This document shows positions 26,678-35,447 of a DNA stretch of 64,000 bases, in pieces. How positions within the stretch are numbered: the stretch's first letter is position 1; the number at the start of each line of letters is the position of its first letter. A program made the position numbers and the translations under genes. The notes beneath the pieces were generated by a model that searched no databases, was not told where the DNA came from, and worked only from the letters and a program-made list of their open reading frames with translations. Source of the stretch: Streptomyces rubiginosohelvolus (GTDB lineage Bacteria; Actinomycetota; Actinomycetes; Streptomycetales; Streptomycetaceae); the NCBI RefSeq assembly GCF_014649875.1, contig NZ_BMTW01000020.1:1-64000 (forward strand). Reading direction: 5' to 3'.

Positions 26678-28882
26678 CTAGTGAGCTGGGGTGACGGACA
26701 CCGGGATGGCGTTCAGGACCGCCGTGCCGGACAGCGGGTCCAGGAGCGTGCCGTCGAGGAGCTGGTTGACGTTCGCTCCGGGGTGGGCTGCGGCGACCGA
26801 CATCCGGGTGCCGGGGCGGCTGTGGCCCCAGCCGTGCGGGAGGCTCACCACCCCGCTGCGCACGGTGTCGGTGATCTCGGCGGGCGCCTCGATGCCGCCG
26901 CCCGACGACTCGATGCGGGCGGTGTCCCCGTCGGCAAGACCGAGGCGGGCCGCGTCGTCGGGGTGGATCTGGAGGGTGCAGACGTTGGACCCGCCGGTGA
27001 GCGAGCCGACGTTGTGCATCCAGCTGTTGTTGGAGCGCAGATGGCGGCGGCCGACGAGGACGAGCGGGGCCGGCCGGTCGCCCAGCGCCCGGCGCAGGCG
27101 CGGCAGATCGGCGGCGATCGGCTCCGGGAGCAGTTCGATCCGGCCGGAGCGGGTGCGCAGGACCTCCGGGAGGCGGGGTTGCAGCGGGCCGAGGTCGATG
27201 CCGTGCGGGTGGGCGAGGAGGCGCTGAAGCGTCAGCCCGTATGGGCCGAGGCGCAGCAGCAGGTCCAGTCGCCGCTCGGGGCCGCTCTCGCCGGTGAGCC
27301 CGGCGGCCAGCTCCTTCGGGGCCCCGGCCCGGGTGAGGGCGGTGTCGACGGCCAGGTCGTCGACGGCGGAGGGCGGTGCGCCGTGCAGGCCGCTCACCGC
27401 GAGGATCAGCCGGGCGTGGATCTCGCTCTCGTCCATCCGCCCGTCCTCCAGGGGGACGGCGGCGCGGGTGTAGCGGACCTGGTTGTGGACGGCGAAGTTG
27501 TTGAACGCGAAGTCGAAGTGGGCGCTCTGCGAGGGTGGCGGCGGGGGCAGGACGACGTCGGCGCGGCGGGAGGTCTCGTTGAGGTACGGGTCGACGCTGA
27601 CCATGAAGTCGAGCCCGTCGGCGAGGGCCGCGTCGAGCCGGTCGCCGTCGGGGGCGGAGAGTACGGGGTTGGCCGCGATGACCACCAGGGCGCGGATGCG
27701 GTCCTCGCCCGGGGTGTCGATCTCCTCGGCGAGGGCGGCGATGGGCAGTTCACCCTTGGCCTCGGGGTGCCCGGAGACCCGGCTCGACCAGCGGCCCAGC
27801 GCGAAGCCCTTGCCGGGGGCGGGGTTACGGGTCCCGGGTTCGGCGGCGCGCGGTGCGCGAGCGGTGGCGGAGAGCGGGAAGAGCGCGCCGCCGGGCCGGT
27901 CGAGGTTGCCGGTGAGGATGTTGAGGACGTCCACCAGCCAGCTGGCCAGGGTGCCGTGCTCGACGGTGCAGCTGCCGATGCGCCCGTAGACGGCGGCGGT
28001 GGGGGCGGCGGCGAGTTCGCGGGCGATGGCGGTGATGGTGGCCGCGTCCACGTCGCAGGCGGCGGCGACCGCGTCCGGGGTGAAGTCCGCCAGGGCGGCG
28101 GCGAGTTCGTCGAGGCCTTCCAGGTGCTCGGCGAGCGGCCCGGGGTCGGCGAGCTGCTCGTCGATGAGGGTGTGCGCGAGGGCGGCCAGCAGCAGGGCGT
28201 CCGCGCCGGGCCGGATCGCGACGTGCCGGTCGGCGAGGCGGGCGGTGCGGGTGCGGCGCGGGTCGATGACGGTGAGGGTGCCGCCGCGCCGGCGCAGGGC
28301 CTTGAGCCGGCCGGGGAAGTCGGGGGCGGTGCAGAGGCTGCCGTTGGACTCCAGCGGGTTCGCGCCGATCAGGAGGAGATGGTCGGTGCGGTCGAGATCC
28401 GGTACGGGGATGGCGTGCGCGTCACCGAAGAGCAGGCCGCTGGAGACGTGCTTGGGCATCTGGTCCAGCGTGCTCGCGGTGAACACGTTGCGGGTGCGCA
28501 GGGCCCCGAGCAGCAGGGGCGGATAGAGGAAGCCCGCCATCGTGTGCACGTTGGGGTTGCCGAGGACCACGCCGACGGCCTGCGGGCCGTGGGCTTTCAC
28601 CAGGTCCGGCATCCGCGCGGCGATCAGGTCGAACGCCTCGCCCCAGGCCGCCTCGCGCAGCTCCCCGTCGTCGCCGCGCACGAGGGGGACGCGCAGCCGG
28701 TCGGGGTCGGCGTCGAGCCCTCCGAAGGACGCGCCCTTGGGGCAGATGAAGCCCCGGCTGAAGATGTCGTCGCGGTCGCCGCGCGCACCGGTGACGGTCG
28801 TCCCCTCGATGGTGAGGGTGAGGCCGCAGGTGGCCTCGCAGAGGGGGCAGATACGCGGTGCGGTGCGGGAGTCGTGGGACAT
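26678..28882 (-). CDS. Molybdopterin-dependent oxidoreductase (DMSO reductase/formate dehydrogenase superfamily)
   Basis: 734 residues. The N-terminal CPLCEATCGL and later GFICPKGASF supply the four cysteines of a [4Fe-4S] cluster. Mo-bis-MGD binding motifs include LLLIGANPLESNG, IDPRRTRTARLADRHVAIRPGAD, and the C-terminal RHLRSNNSWMHN with LPHGWGHSRPG. It has no signal peptide and no adjacent electron-transfer subunit, so it is likely a soluble cytoplasmic oxidoreductase. Substrate unknown. ATG 28882 has GGGGAGGG upstream. A TetR gene precedes it on the same strand. Confidence 0.88.
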   Translation of the reverse strand: MSHDSRTAPRICPLCEATCGLTLTIEGTTVTGARGDRDDIFSRGFICPKGASFGGLDADPDRLRVPLVRGDDGELREAAWGEAFDLIAARMPDLVKAHGPQAVGVVLGNPNVHTMAGFLYPPLLLGALRTRNVFTASTLDQMPKHVSSGLLFGDAHAIPVPDLDRTDHLLLIGANPLESNGSLCTAPDFPGRLKALRRRGGTLTVIDPRRTRTARLADRHVAIRPGADALLLAALAHTLIDEQLADPGPLAEHLEGLDELAAALADFTPDAVAAACDVDAATITAIARELAAAPTAAVYGRIGSCTVEHGTLASWLVDVLNILTGNLDRPGGALFPLSATARAPRAAEPGTRNPAPGKGFALGRWSSRVSGHPEAKGELPIAALAEEIDTPGEDRIRALVVIAANPVLSAPDGDRLDAALADGLDFMVSVDPYLNETSRRADVVLPPPPPSQSAHFDFAFNNFAVHNQVRYTRAAVPLEDGRMDESEIHARLILAVSGLHGAPPSAVDDLAVDTALTRAGAPKELAAGLTGESGPERRLDLLLRLGPYGLTLQRLLAHPHGIDLGPLQPRLPEVLRTRSGRIELLPEPIAADLPRLRRALGDRPAPLVLVGRRHLRSNNSWMHNVGSLTGGSNVCTLQIHPDDAARLGLADGDTARIESSGGGIEAPAEITDTVRSGVVSLPHGWGHSRPGTRMSVAAAHPGANVNQLLDGTLLDPLSGTAVLNAIPVSVTPAH

Positions 28883-28970
28883 GGGCCCTCCCCGGGGCGG
28901 CTGCGGCGACGGCACGCGGACATGGGCCGGGCGGGGACGTGGGAGCCCCGGAAGCCCGGCACGGGCGAGC

Positions 28971-28982
28971 ATACCGACCGGT
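28971..28982. promoter_or_regulatory. ATACCGACCGGT motif upstream of the molybdopterin oxidoreductase
   Basis: Identical 12-mer to the site before the SDR operon (10532-10543, opposite orientation). It is 88 bases upstream of the start codon. The right half-site is poorly conserved here, so it may be weaker. Confidence 0.45.
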
Positions 28983-29100
28983 ACGCACGGTGGGGAGGTG
29001 TCGCACGGAGAAGACGACGGACGGGCCTCGCGAGGGGGGACGGGCGGACCCGGCGCCGGAGGACACCCCCGAGACACCCCCTCGGGCCAGGGGCCGTCGC

Positions 29101-29721
29101 TCAGTCCAGCGTCTGCGCGAGATAGGACCTGACCAGCGTCCGGGTCTCGGCGACGATGGCCGCATCTCCCGAGGGGTCCATACGGAAGGCGAGTTGCAGC
29201 AGCGCGTCGGCCGCCTCGACGCTCACCAGGATCGCCCGGGACAGCCCCTCGTCGGCCCGCCGGCCGAGGTGCCCGGCGAGCAGGACGGCGAGCCGGTCCG
29301 CCAGCCGCCGGTTGGCGTCGTCCGCCGCCCCGTCGGCGGGGAACGGCGGCCCGAAGTCGACGAGCGCGAAGCCGGGGACGCTCCGCTTCATCGCCAGGTA
29401 CTCGTCGAGCACCGCGTCGATGGCCGCGCGCCAGTCGGTGGCGGGGAGGTCCGCGAGCCGGGCGGCGATGCGGTCCGCGTAGGTGTCCAGGTTGCGCAGC
29501 GCGAGGGCGTCGACGAGCGCGCGCTTGTTGGAGAAGAACCGGTAGACGGAGCCGATCGGCACCTCGGCGCGCTCGGCGACGGCCCGGGTGGTGAGCTGCT
29601 CGTAACCGGTCTCGTCGAGGAGCCCGGCGCAGGAGTCGAGTATCCGGGCCAGCCGGTCGGCGCTGCGCTGCTGCACGGGGGCGCGGCGGAGGTTCGGGTT
29701 GACATGGGGCTGAGGAGGCAC
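29101..29721 (-). CDS. TetR family regulator
   Basis: 206 residues. HTH: RLARILDSCAGLLDETGYEQLTTRAVAERAEVPIGSVYRFFSNKRALVDAL, and a C-terminal domain of the type found in many actinomycete TetRs (LSRAILVSVEAADALLQLAFR). The start is uncertain: GTG 29721 gives a normal length but lacks a good ribosome-binding site, so the message may be leaderless. It lies 218 bases upstream of the molybdopterin oxidoreductase on the same strand. Confidence 0.82.
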   Translation of the reverse strand: MPPQPHVNPNLRRAPVQQRSADRLARILDSCAGLLDETGYEQLTTRAVAERAEVPIGSVYRFFSNKRALVDALALRNLDTYADRIAARLADLPATDWRAAIDAVLDEYLAMKRSVPGFALVDFGPPFPADGAADDANRRLADRLAVLLAGHLGRRADEGLSRAILVSVEAADALLQLAFRMDPSGDAAIVAETRTLVRSYLAQTLD

Positions 29722-29861
29722 GGGCCCATGATGCCGTGCCCCGCGCACGGGCCGGACACCAGAGGCAGCGGGACGGACACCGGAGGCGACAGGGCGGGTA
29801 CCAGAGACGGGCAAGGGCCCGACTCCACCGGCACACGCACCGAATGGCGCGATGTATGCCG

Positions 29862-29890
29862 TTGACGCACCCCGCTCCTATTCCTACGGT
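29862..29890 (+). promoter_or_regulatory. Predicted hmgA promoter
   Basis: TTGACG (29862-29867), 17-base spacer, TACGGT (29885-29890): a good vegetative-type match. Transcription would start about 29897, leaving a 54-base leader before the hmgA ATG. Confidence 0.6.
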
Positions 29891-29950
29891 GGCGCATAGG
29901 ATTCGTCGTCCGGCGGATCCGAGGGCTTTCTTGGGCACCAGGAGTGCGGG

Positions 29951-31270
29951 ATGAGCGCGATCGACCAGGCGAGGAAGACGGCCGAGGGGCTGACCTATTC
30001 CTCCGGCTTCGGCAACGAGCACAGCTCGGAGGCGGTGCCGGGTGCGCTCCCGCACGGCCGCAACTCCCCCCAGCGCGCCCCCCTCGGGCTGTACGCGGAG
30101 CAGCTGAGCGGCTCCGCGTTCACCGAGCCGCGCGCGGACAACCGCCGTTCCTGGCTCTACCGGATCCGCCCCTCGGCCGCCCACCCGGCGTTCACCCGCG
30201 TCGACAACGGCGCCCTGCGCTCGGCCCCGTTCACCGAGACCGTGCCGGACCCGAACCGGCTCCGCTGGAACCCGCTGCCCGACCCCGCGCCCGGCACGGA
30301 CTTCCTGAGCGGGCTGTGGACGCTCGGCGGCAACGGCGACGCCGCGCAGCGCGCCGGGATGGCGATCCACCTCTACCACGCCAACTCCTCGATGACGGAC
30401 CGGGTGTTCAGCGACTCCGACGGCGAGCTGCTGATCGTCCCGGAGCGCGGCGGGCTGCTGCTGCGCACCGAACTGGGCCTGCTGCGCGTCGAGCCGGGTC
30501 ACATCGCGCTGATCCCGCGCGGGGTCCGCTTCCGGGTGGAGCTGCTGGAGGAGACCGCGCGCGGGTACGTCTGCGAGAACTACGGCCGCCCGTTCGCGCT
30601 GCCCGACCTCGGCCCGATCGGCGCCAACGGCCTGGCGAACGCCCGGGACTTCCTCGCCCCCGTCGCCGCGTACGAGGACCACGAGGGCCCGGTGGAGGTG
30701 GTCAACAAGTTCTGCGGGAACCTCTGGTCGGCGACGTACGGCCACTCGCCGCTCGACGTGGTCGCCTGGCACGGCAACCACACCCCGTACGTCTACGACC
30801 TGCGCCGGTTCAACGTGATCGGCACGATCAGCTACGACCACCCCGACCCGTCGATCTTCACGGTGCTGACCTCGCCGTCCGACACCCCGGGGCTGGCCGG
30901 GGTGGACTTCGTCGTCTTCGCCCCGCGCTGGCTGGTCGGCGAGGACACCTTCCGCCCGCCGTACTTCCACCGCAATGTGATGAGCGAGTACATGGGCCTC
31001 ATCGACGGGGCGTACGACGCGAAGGCCGACGGCTTCGTCCCCGGCGGCGGCTCCCTGCACAACATGATGTCGGCGCACGGCCCGGACCGGGAGACCTTCG
31101 ACCGGGCGAGCGCGGCGGAGCTGAAGCCGCAGAAGATCGACGACGGTCTGGCCTTCATGTTCGAGACCCGGTGGCCGGTCACGGCGACGGAGCAGGCGGC
31201 GTCCGCCGGTCATCTGCAGCGCGGTTACGACGACGTGTGGCAGGGTCTGAGCCGCAACTTCCGTCCGTAG
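29951..31270 (+). CDS. hmgA: Homogentisate 1,2-dioxygenase
   Basis: 439 residues, normal length. Recognisable throughout: [40 protein letters not shown], the iron-ligand region [19 protein letters not shown] (His, Glu) and [15 protein letters not shown]. It opens the ring of homogentisate to maleylacetoacetate in tyrosine and phenylalanine breakdown; loss of it causes brown pigment. The GntR gene 32 bases downstream is a likely regulator. Confidence 0.96.
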   Translation: MSAIDQARKTAEGLTYSSGFGNEHSSEAVPGALPHGRNSPQRAPLGLYAEQLSGSAFTEPRADNRRSWLYRIRPSAAHPAFTRVDNGALRSAPFTETVPDPNRLRWNPLPDPAPGTDFLSGLWTLGGNGDAAQRAGMAIHLYHANSSMTDRVFSDSDGELLIVPERGGLLLRTELGLLRVEPGHIALIPRGVRFRVELLEETARGYVCENYGRPFALPDLGPIGANGLANARDFLAPVAAYEDHEGPVEVVNKFCGNLWSATYGHSPLDVVAWHGNHTPYVYDLRRFNVIGTISYDHPDPSIFTVLTSPSDTPGLAGVDFVVFAPRWLVGEDTFRPPYFHRNVMSEYMGLIDGAYDAKADGFVPGGGSLHNMMSAHGPDRETFDRASAAELKPQKIDDGLAFMFETRWPVTATEQAASAGHLQRGYDDVWQGLSRNFRP

Positions 31271-31302
31271 CCGACGGGCGCGGGAGGCCCGCAGGAGCGG
31301 AA

Positions 31303-32133
31303 ATGGGACGGGACGGGGACGACATGACCGAGAGCCATGAGCGGGCCGGGGCGGACGGCGGTACGGCGGAACAGCCGCGCCATCCGCCCGCCTTCGCCCC
31401 CGACTCCCTCGTGCTGAACCGGAAGCTGCCGCTCTGGTACCAGGTCTCCCAGTCCCTGCGGGCCTCCATACTGGGCCGCCCGCAGGACGCCTCCGCCCGG
31501 CTGCCCACCGAGGAACAGCTCGCCGCGCACTACGGGGTCAGCGTGCTCACGATGCGCCAGGCGCTCAAGGAGCTGGAGACGGAGGGGCTGATCAGCCGGC
31601 ACCGGCGGCGCGGCACGTTCATCGAGCCGCGCGCCCGGCGGGTCTCCCCGGTCCGGCTGCTGGGTTCGGTCGACGCGATCGTGGCCCAGCAGTCCGGCGA
31701 GGCGACGACCGTGCTCGGCCACGGCCCGGTCCCGCTCCCCGGTGATCTCGCGGAGTACTTCCCGGACTGCGACGAGGTGACCTGTTACCGGCGGCTGCGC
31801 CGCGACGGCGAGAGCGACGAGCCCACCAACTGGGCGGAGAACGCGGTGCGCCCGGACATCGCCGCCCGGATCGACGTGGCCGACCTCGAACGCTGGCCGA
31901 TGACGAAGGTCCTGCGCGATGTCGTCGGGGTGCGGATCTCCCGGATCACCGACACGGTGGAGGCCCGGCTCGCCGACCCCGTCACCGCCGAGCTGCTCCA
32001 GGTCCCGCTGCTCAGCCCGATCCTGCACTACACGGGCGTGACGTACGACGAGGAGGGACGTGTGGTGGACGTGGCCCGGATCCGCTACCGGGGCGACCGG
32101 TTCTCCTTCTCCGTGACGGTGGAGGCCCACTGA
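31303..32133 (+). CDS. GntR/HutC (UTRA) family regulator
   Basis: 276 residues. A GntR winged helix (PLWYQVSQSLRASIL...LPTEEQLAAHYGVSVLTMRQALKELETEGLISRHRRRGTFI) followed by a UTRA ligand-binding domain (about residues 110-270, ending RIRYRGDRFSFSV). ATG 31303 has AGGAG upstream; a second ATG is at 31324. Immediately after hmgA, so it may sense an aromatic-acid intermediate (inference). Confidence 0.85.
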   Translation: MGRDGDDMTESHERAGADGGTAEQPRHPPAFAPDSLVLNRKLPLWYQVSQSLRASILGRPQDASARLPTEEQLAAHYGVSVLTMRQALKELETEGLISRHRRRGTFIEPRARRVSPVRLLGSVDAIVAQQSGEATTVLGHGPVPLPGDLAEYFPDCDEVTCYRRLRRDGESDEPTNWAENAVRPDIAARIDVADLERWPMTKVLRDVVGVRISRITDTVEARLADPVTAELLQVPLLSPILHYTGVTYDEEGRVVDVARIRYRGDRFSFSVTVEAH

Positions 32134-32204
32134 CCCCGCCCCACGCGGACTCCGCCCGCCGTTACGATGCGAAGGGTCACGGCGGACAGGGGAGGGACGA
32201 CTCG

Positions 32205-33503
32205 GTGGCAGCGCGCAGGACGGCGGCGGCCGGATCCGGCGGGGACACGGAGTCCTCGCCGCTCGACGCGTTCGTCCCCCTGGACGAGCTGATGCCGTGG
32301 TCGGTGCGGCCGCTGAGAACCGGCCGTGCCTGGGTGAGCGGCCCCGACCCCGTGGCGCTCCGGGCCCGCTGGGAGCGGCTGGCCGGTGCCGACGCCGCCG
32401 AGCAGGAGCGGCTGTTCGCGCCCACCCGTTCCCGTACGCCGCACACCTCGGTCGCCTCCCTGCCCGGCCAGTCCACCGGCACGGCCCGCTTCGCCCGGGA
32501 CCCGGGACCCTGCCCCGACCCCGTACGGATCCTGCACGGCCCCTACGACGAACAGTGGCTGCTGCCCGACCACCGCCTGATCGACGCGGCCCGTCCGGAG
32601 CTGTGGCGGGTCGCCGACCGGCAGCAGCTCTTCGCGGTCGAACACAGCTCCGCCCCGGAGGATGCCGGGCCCGCCCTGTCCGTGACCGCGCTGCTGCCCG
32701 ACGGGCACTCCCCCGCCGGGCGGCCCGGCCGGATCAGGCCGCTCCACCGCAGGCCCGGGGGCACGGAGCCCAACCTCGCGCCGGGGCTTCTGGACCTGCT
32801 GCGCGGGCACCTCGGCGGCAGCGGGGGCGCCGAGCCGGACGCGTTCACCCCGGAAGCAGTACTGGCCTGGATCCTGGCCGCCGCCCGGCCCTCCGCCTCA
32901 GGTGTTCTGGTCCCGCTGCCGGCCGACGGGGCGGTGTGGTCACAGGGGCGGGCGCTCGGCCGGGAGCTGCTGCGGCTCCAGTCGCGCGGGGCCCGGGGCG
33001 GGGAGCGGCCCCGGCTGCCGGGCGGGCGCAGGCCCTATGTGCGGGCGGCGATCCCCGTGCGCCCCACGGAGCTGTCCTACGACGCCGGGGAGGAGACGCT
33101 GATCGTCGGCGACGGCCGGATCTCGCCGGTGCCAGCGGAGGCCTGGGAGTTCACGGTGGGCGGGGTGCGGGTGCTGGAGCTCTGGTTCGGCCGCCGGGCG
33201 GCAGCGGCGGCGGGCCGGGGGCCGGAGGGAGCTGCCGCGGACGGCCTCGACGCGGTCGGGGCGCGCGGCTGGCCCCGGGAGTGGACCTCGGAGCTGCTCG
33301 AACTCATCACCGTACTGGCTCTGCTGGACGGCACGGCGGGACCCCGGAAGGAGTTGCGGGCCGCGCTGGAGGCGGGTCCGCTGATCGGTCCGGCGGAGCT
33401 GCGGGCGGGCGGGGTGCTGCCCGTCCCGCCCTGGGCACGGCGACCGGCATCCGTCCTCGGCCACCAGGAGGAGGGCCCGGAGGGGCAGTTCGCGCTGCTG
33501 TAG
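32205..33503 (+). CDS. Stand-alone type ISP-like specificity-domain protein
   Basis: 432 residues. The C-terminal portion (RRPYVRAAIPVRPTELSYDAGEETLIVGDGRISPVPAEAWEFTVGGVRVLELWF) resembles the C-terminal target-recognition domain of type ISP restriction-modification enzymes such as LlaBIII. The N-terminal half includes DHRLIDAARPELWRVADRQQLF. No helicase, nuclease or methyltransferase motifs are present here or nearby, so it is not a working restriction enzyme by itself. GTG 32205 follows GGAGGG. Its last codons and stop are repeated in tandem downstream. Confidence 0.65.
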   Translation: MAARRTAAAGSGGDTESSPLDAFVPLDELMPWSVRPLRTGRAWVSGPDPVALRARWERLAGADAAEQERLFAPTRSRTPHTSVASLPGQSTGTARFARDPGPCPDPVRILHGPYDEQWLLPDHRLIDAARPELWRVADRQQLFAVEHSSAPEDAGPALSVTALLPDGHSPAGRPGRIRPLHRRPGGTEPNLAPGLLDLLRGHLGGSGGAEPDAFTPEAVLAWILAAARPSASGVLVPLPADGAVWSQGRALGRELLRLQSRGARGGERPRLPGGRRPYVRAAIPVRPTELSYDAGEETLIVGDGRISPVPAEAWEFTVGGVRVLELWFGRRAAAAAGRGPEGAAADGLDAVGARGWPREWTSELLELITVLALLDGTAGPRKELRAALEAGPLIGPAELRAGGVLPVPPWARRPASVLGHQEEGPEGQFALL

Positions 33504-33620
33504 CGGCGGCCGGAGAGCGGTTCGCGTTGCTGTGAGCGGCGGCCGGAGAGCGGTTCGCGTTGCTGTGAGCGGCGGCCGGAGAGAGGCGGTTCGGACTGCT
33601 ATGAGCGGCGGCCCGGGCGG
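33489..33620. repeat. Tandem repeats of the gene 3' end (about 33 bp, four copies)
   Basis: The segment encoding FALL plus stop and about 18 following bases (GCGGCGGCCGGAGAG) recurs with FALL-stop cores at 33489, 33521, 33554 and, degenerate, 33590; spacings are 32, 33 and 36. The copies fill most of the gap between the type ISP-like gene and the CoA-transferase gene. Confidence 0.85.
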
Positions 33621-33663
33621 CGGAGGGTGGCGAAAGCGCCGGTCAGCGGGTATGCACGGGGTC

Positions 33664-34860
33664 ATGAACACATTGCCCCTCCCCCTCGACGGCATCACGG
33701 TGGTGGCCGTTGAGCAGGCGGTCGCCGCCCCCTTCGCCACCCGGCAGCTCGCGGACCTCGGAGCCCGGGTCATCAAGGTGGAGCGCCCGGACGGCGGTGA
33801 CTTCGCTCGCGGCTACGACACGGCGGCGCGCGGTCTCGCCTCGCACTTCGTCTGGTGCAACCGCGGCAAGGAGTCCCTCGCCGTCGATCTGAAGGACCCG
33901 CGCGGCCTCGCGGTGGTCCGTGAACTCGTCGCCGGAGCCGATGTGTTCGTCCAGAATCTGGCGCAGGGGGCGGCGGCCCGGCTCGGCCTCGACGCCGCCT
34001 CGCTCTGCGCCGCGCACCCGCGGCTCGTGGCCGTCGACATCTCCGGGTACGGGGCCGGCGGGCCGTACGCGCACAAGCGGGCCTACGACATGCTCGTGCA
34101 GTGCGAGGCCGGGCTCGTCTCGGTGACGGGGACGGCGGAGCAGCCGGTGAAGGCGGGCATTCCGGCGGCGGACATCGCGGCGGCCATGTACGCGTTCTCC
34201 GGGGTGCTCGCGGCGCTGCTGCGGCGGGCGGCCACCGGGCGGGGCGGCCCGGTGGAGGTCTCCATGCTGGACGCGCTGGCCGAGTGGATGGGCCACCCGC
34301 TGCACCAGGGGATGCACGGGGCCACGCCCCCGCCGCGTACCGGTCTCGCGCACTCGGTGATCGCCCCGTACGACGCCTTCGCCACGGCCGACGGCGAGCA
34401 GGTGCTGCTCTCCGTGCAGAACGACCGGGAGTGGCGGCGGCTGGCGGAGCAGGTGCTGGGGCGACCCGAACTGGCCGAGGACCCGGACTTCGCGACGAAC
34501 GCGGCGCGGACGGCGAACCGGGAGCGGACCGACGATGCGGTGGGGCGGGCACTGGCGGGCCTGACGGGCGAGGAGGCGCTGGCCGGTCTGGAGGCGGCGG
34601 GTATCGCCTGTGCCCGGCTGAACACGGTGGCCGATGTGGCGGCGCATCCGCAGCTCGCGACCCGGGACCGGTGGCGGGAAGTGGGTTCACCGGTGGGGCC
34701 GTTGCGGGCGCTGCTGCCGCCGATCACGCTGCCGGGCGGCGAGGATCCGCGGATGGGTGCCGTACCGGCGCTGGGCGAGCACACCGATGCGCTGCTGCGA
34801 GCCCTGGGGATGACGGACGAGCAGACATCGGTGCTGCGCCGGGACGGGGTGATCGCCTGA
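33664..34860 (+). CDS. CaiB/BaiF family (family III) CoA-transferase
   Basis: 398 residues. LPLDGITVVAVEQAVAAPFATRQLADLGARVIKVERPDGGDFAR is the classical N-terminus; the nucleophilic Asp lies in the KRAYDMLVQCEAGLVSVTG region, and the C-terminal LPGGEDPRMGAVPALGEHTDALL is typical. It moves CoA between organic acids; donor and acceptor unknown. Starts at ATG 33664 or an in-frame ATG 33652; ATG 33601 would begin inside the tandem repeats. Confidence 0.9.
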   Translation: MNTLPLPLDGITVVAVEQAVAAPFATRQLADLGARVIKVERPDGGDFARGYDTAARGLASHFVWCNRGKESLAVDLKDPRGLAVVRELVAGADVFVQNLAQGAAARLGLDAASLCAAHPRLVAVDISGYGAGGPYAHKRAYDMLVQCEAGLVSVTGTAEQPVKAGIPAADIAAAMYAFSGVLAALLRRAATGRGGPVEVSMLDALAEWMGHPLHQGMHGATPPPRTGLAHSVIAPYDAFATADGEQVLLSVQNDREWRRLAEQVLGRPELAEDPDFATNAARTANRERTDDAVGRALAGLTGEEALAGLEAAGIACARLNTVADVAAHPQLATRDRWREVGSPVGPLRALLPPITLPGGEDPRMGAVPALGEHTDALLRALGMTDEQTSVLRRDGVIA

Positions 34861-34905
34861 CCTGGTCCGTCCCGAGCGGTGGGCCGGTCCGGGGCGGGCC
34901 GTGGG

Positions 34906-35169
34906 TCAGCGGCGGCTGCCGAAGAGCGAGCGCCGCAGTCGCCGCAGCGGCGCGAAGAGCGACACACGGGCGCTCCTGCTCCGGCGGGTGTGCGCGGCAT
35001 CACGCGAGGTCAGCTCACGCATGAGCAGCGTCGCTTCCGCCGCTTCGCGCTGCGGGACGACAGGGCCGCCGAGCACCGCGAGATGGCGGTCGAGGCGCGT
35101 ACTGGTCGCACCGCTCCCGCATGTGATGGCAGGCACACGCGCCCTGCTTCGCACCGTTATCTGTTCCAT
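34906..35169 (-). CDS. Small conserved actinomycete protein
   Basis: 87 residues, function unknown. MEQITVRSRARVPAITCGSGA starts the protein; the C-terminal SLFAPLRRLRRSLFGSRR is amphipathic and strongly basic, suggesting membrane-surface or nucleic-acid binding (inference). ATG 35169 has GGGGAG upstream. Convergent with the CoA-transferase gene. I believe similar short proteins are widespread in Streptomyces. The next 278 bases (35170-35447) show only the hairpin at 35371-35401. Confidence 0.65.
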   Translation of the reverse strand: MEQITVRSRARVPAITCGSGATSTRLDRHLAVLGGPVVPQREAAEATLLMRELTSRDAAHTRRSRSARVSLFAPLRRLRRSLFGSRR

Positions 35170-35370
35170 GTCACTCCCCACCCGTACGAGGGCACCCGGT
35201 CCGGGCAGGTTAACCCTATCGTCCCGCGGTGACACCCGTGTATCCCGGCCACACGATTGCGCACACATATACGGAGGTTGACGGCCCGTTACCGAATCCG
35301 CGCGATTCCAGGGCGACTTGGGACAGTTCGGAAGGTTTGCCCCTTAGGTCGCCCGTCGTTCAGCCCCGAA

Positions 35371-35401
35371 GCGGGAGGCCTCGGCCGGCGAGGACTCCCG
35401 C
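35371..35401. terminator. Terminator of the SGNH hydrolase gene
   Basis: Two-tier stem: GCGGGAG pairs with CTCCCGC and, after a one-base mismatch, CCTCG pairs with CGAGG around a GCCGG loop. It lies about 50 bases beyond the stop codon on the minus strand. Confidence 0.65.
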
Positions 35402-35447
35402 ACGAGGCGGCCGACGCAGGAGCACGCCCGCCCGGGGAACGCGCCTG

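Noticed and set aside
26678-31213. A 1511-codon open frame on the minus strand running through hmgA
   Set aside because: Only the part from the ATG at 28882 is the molybdopterin protein. The rest is antisense to tetR start regions and hmgA and is arginine/proline-rich, as expected for unread frames in GC-rich DNA.
33489-33620. Repeats after the type ISP-like gene as a CRISPR array
   Set aside because: Units are contiguous at 32-36 bases without unique spacers and are copies of a coding 3' end.
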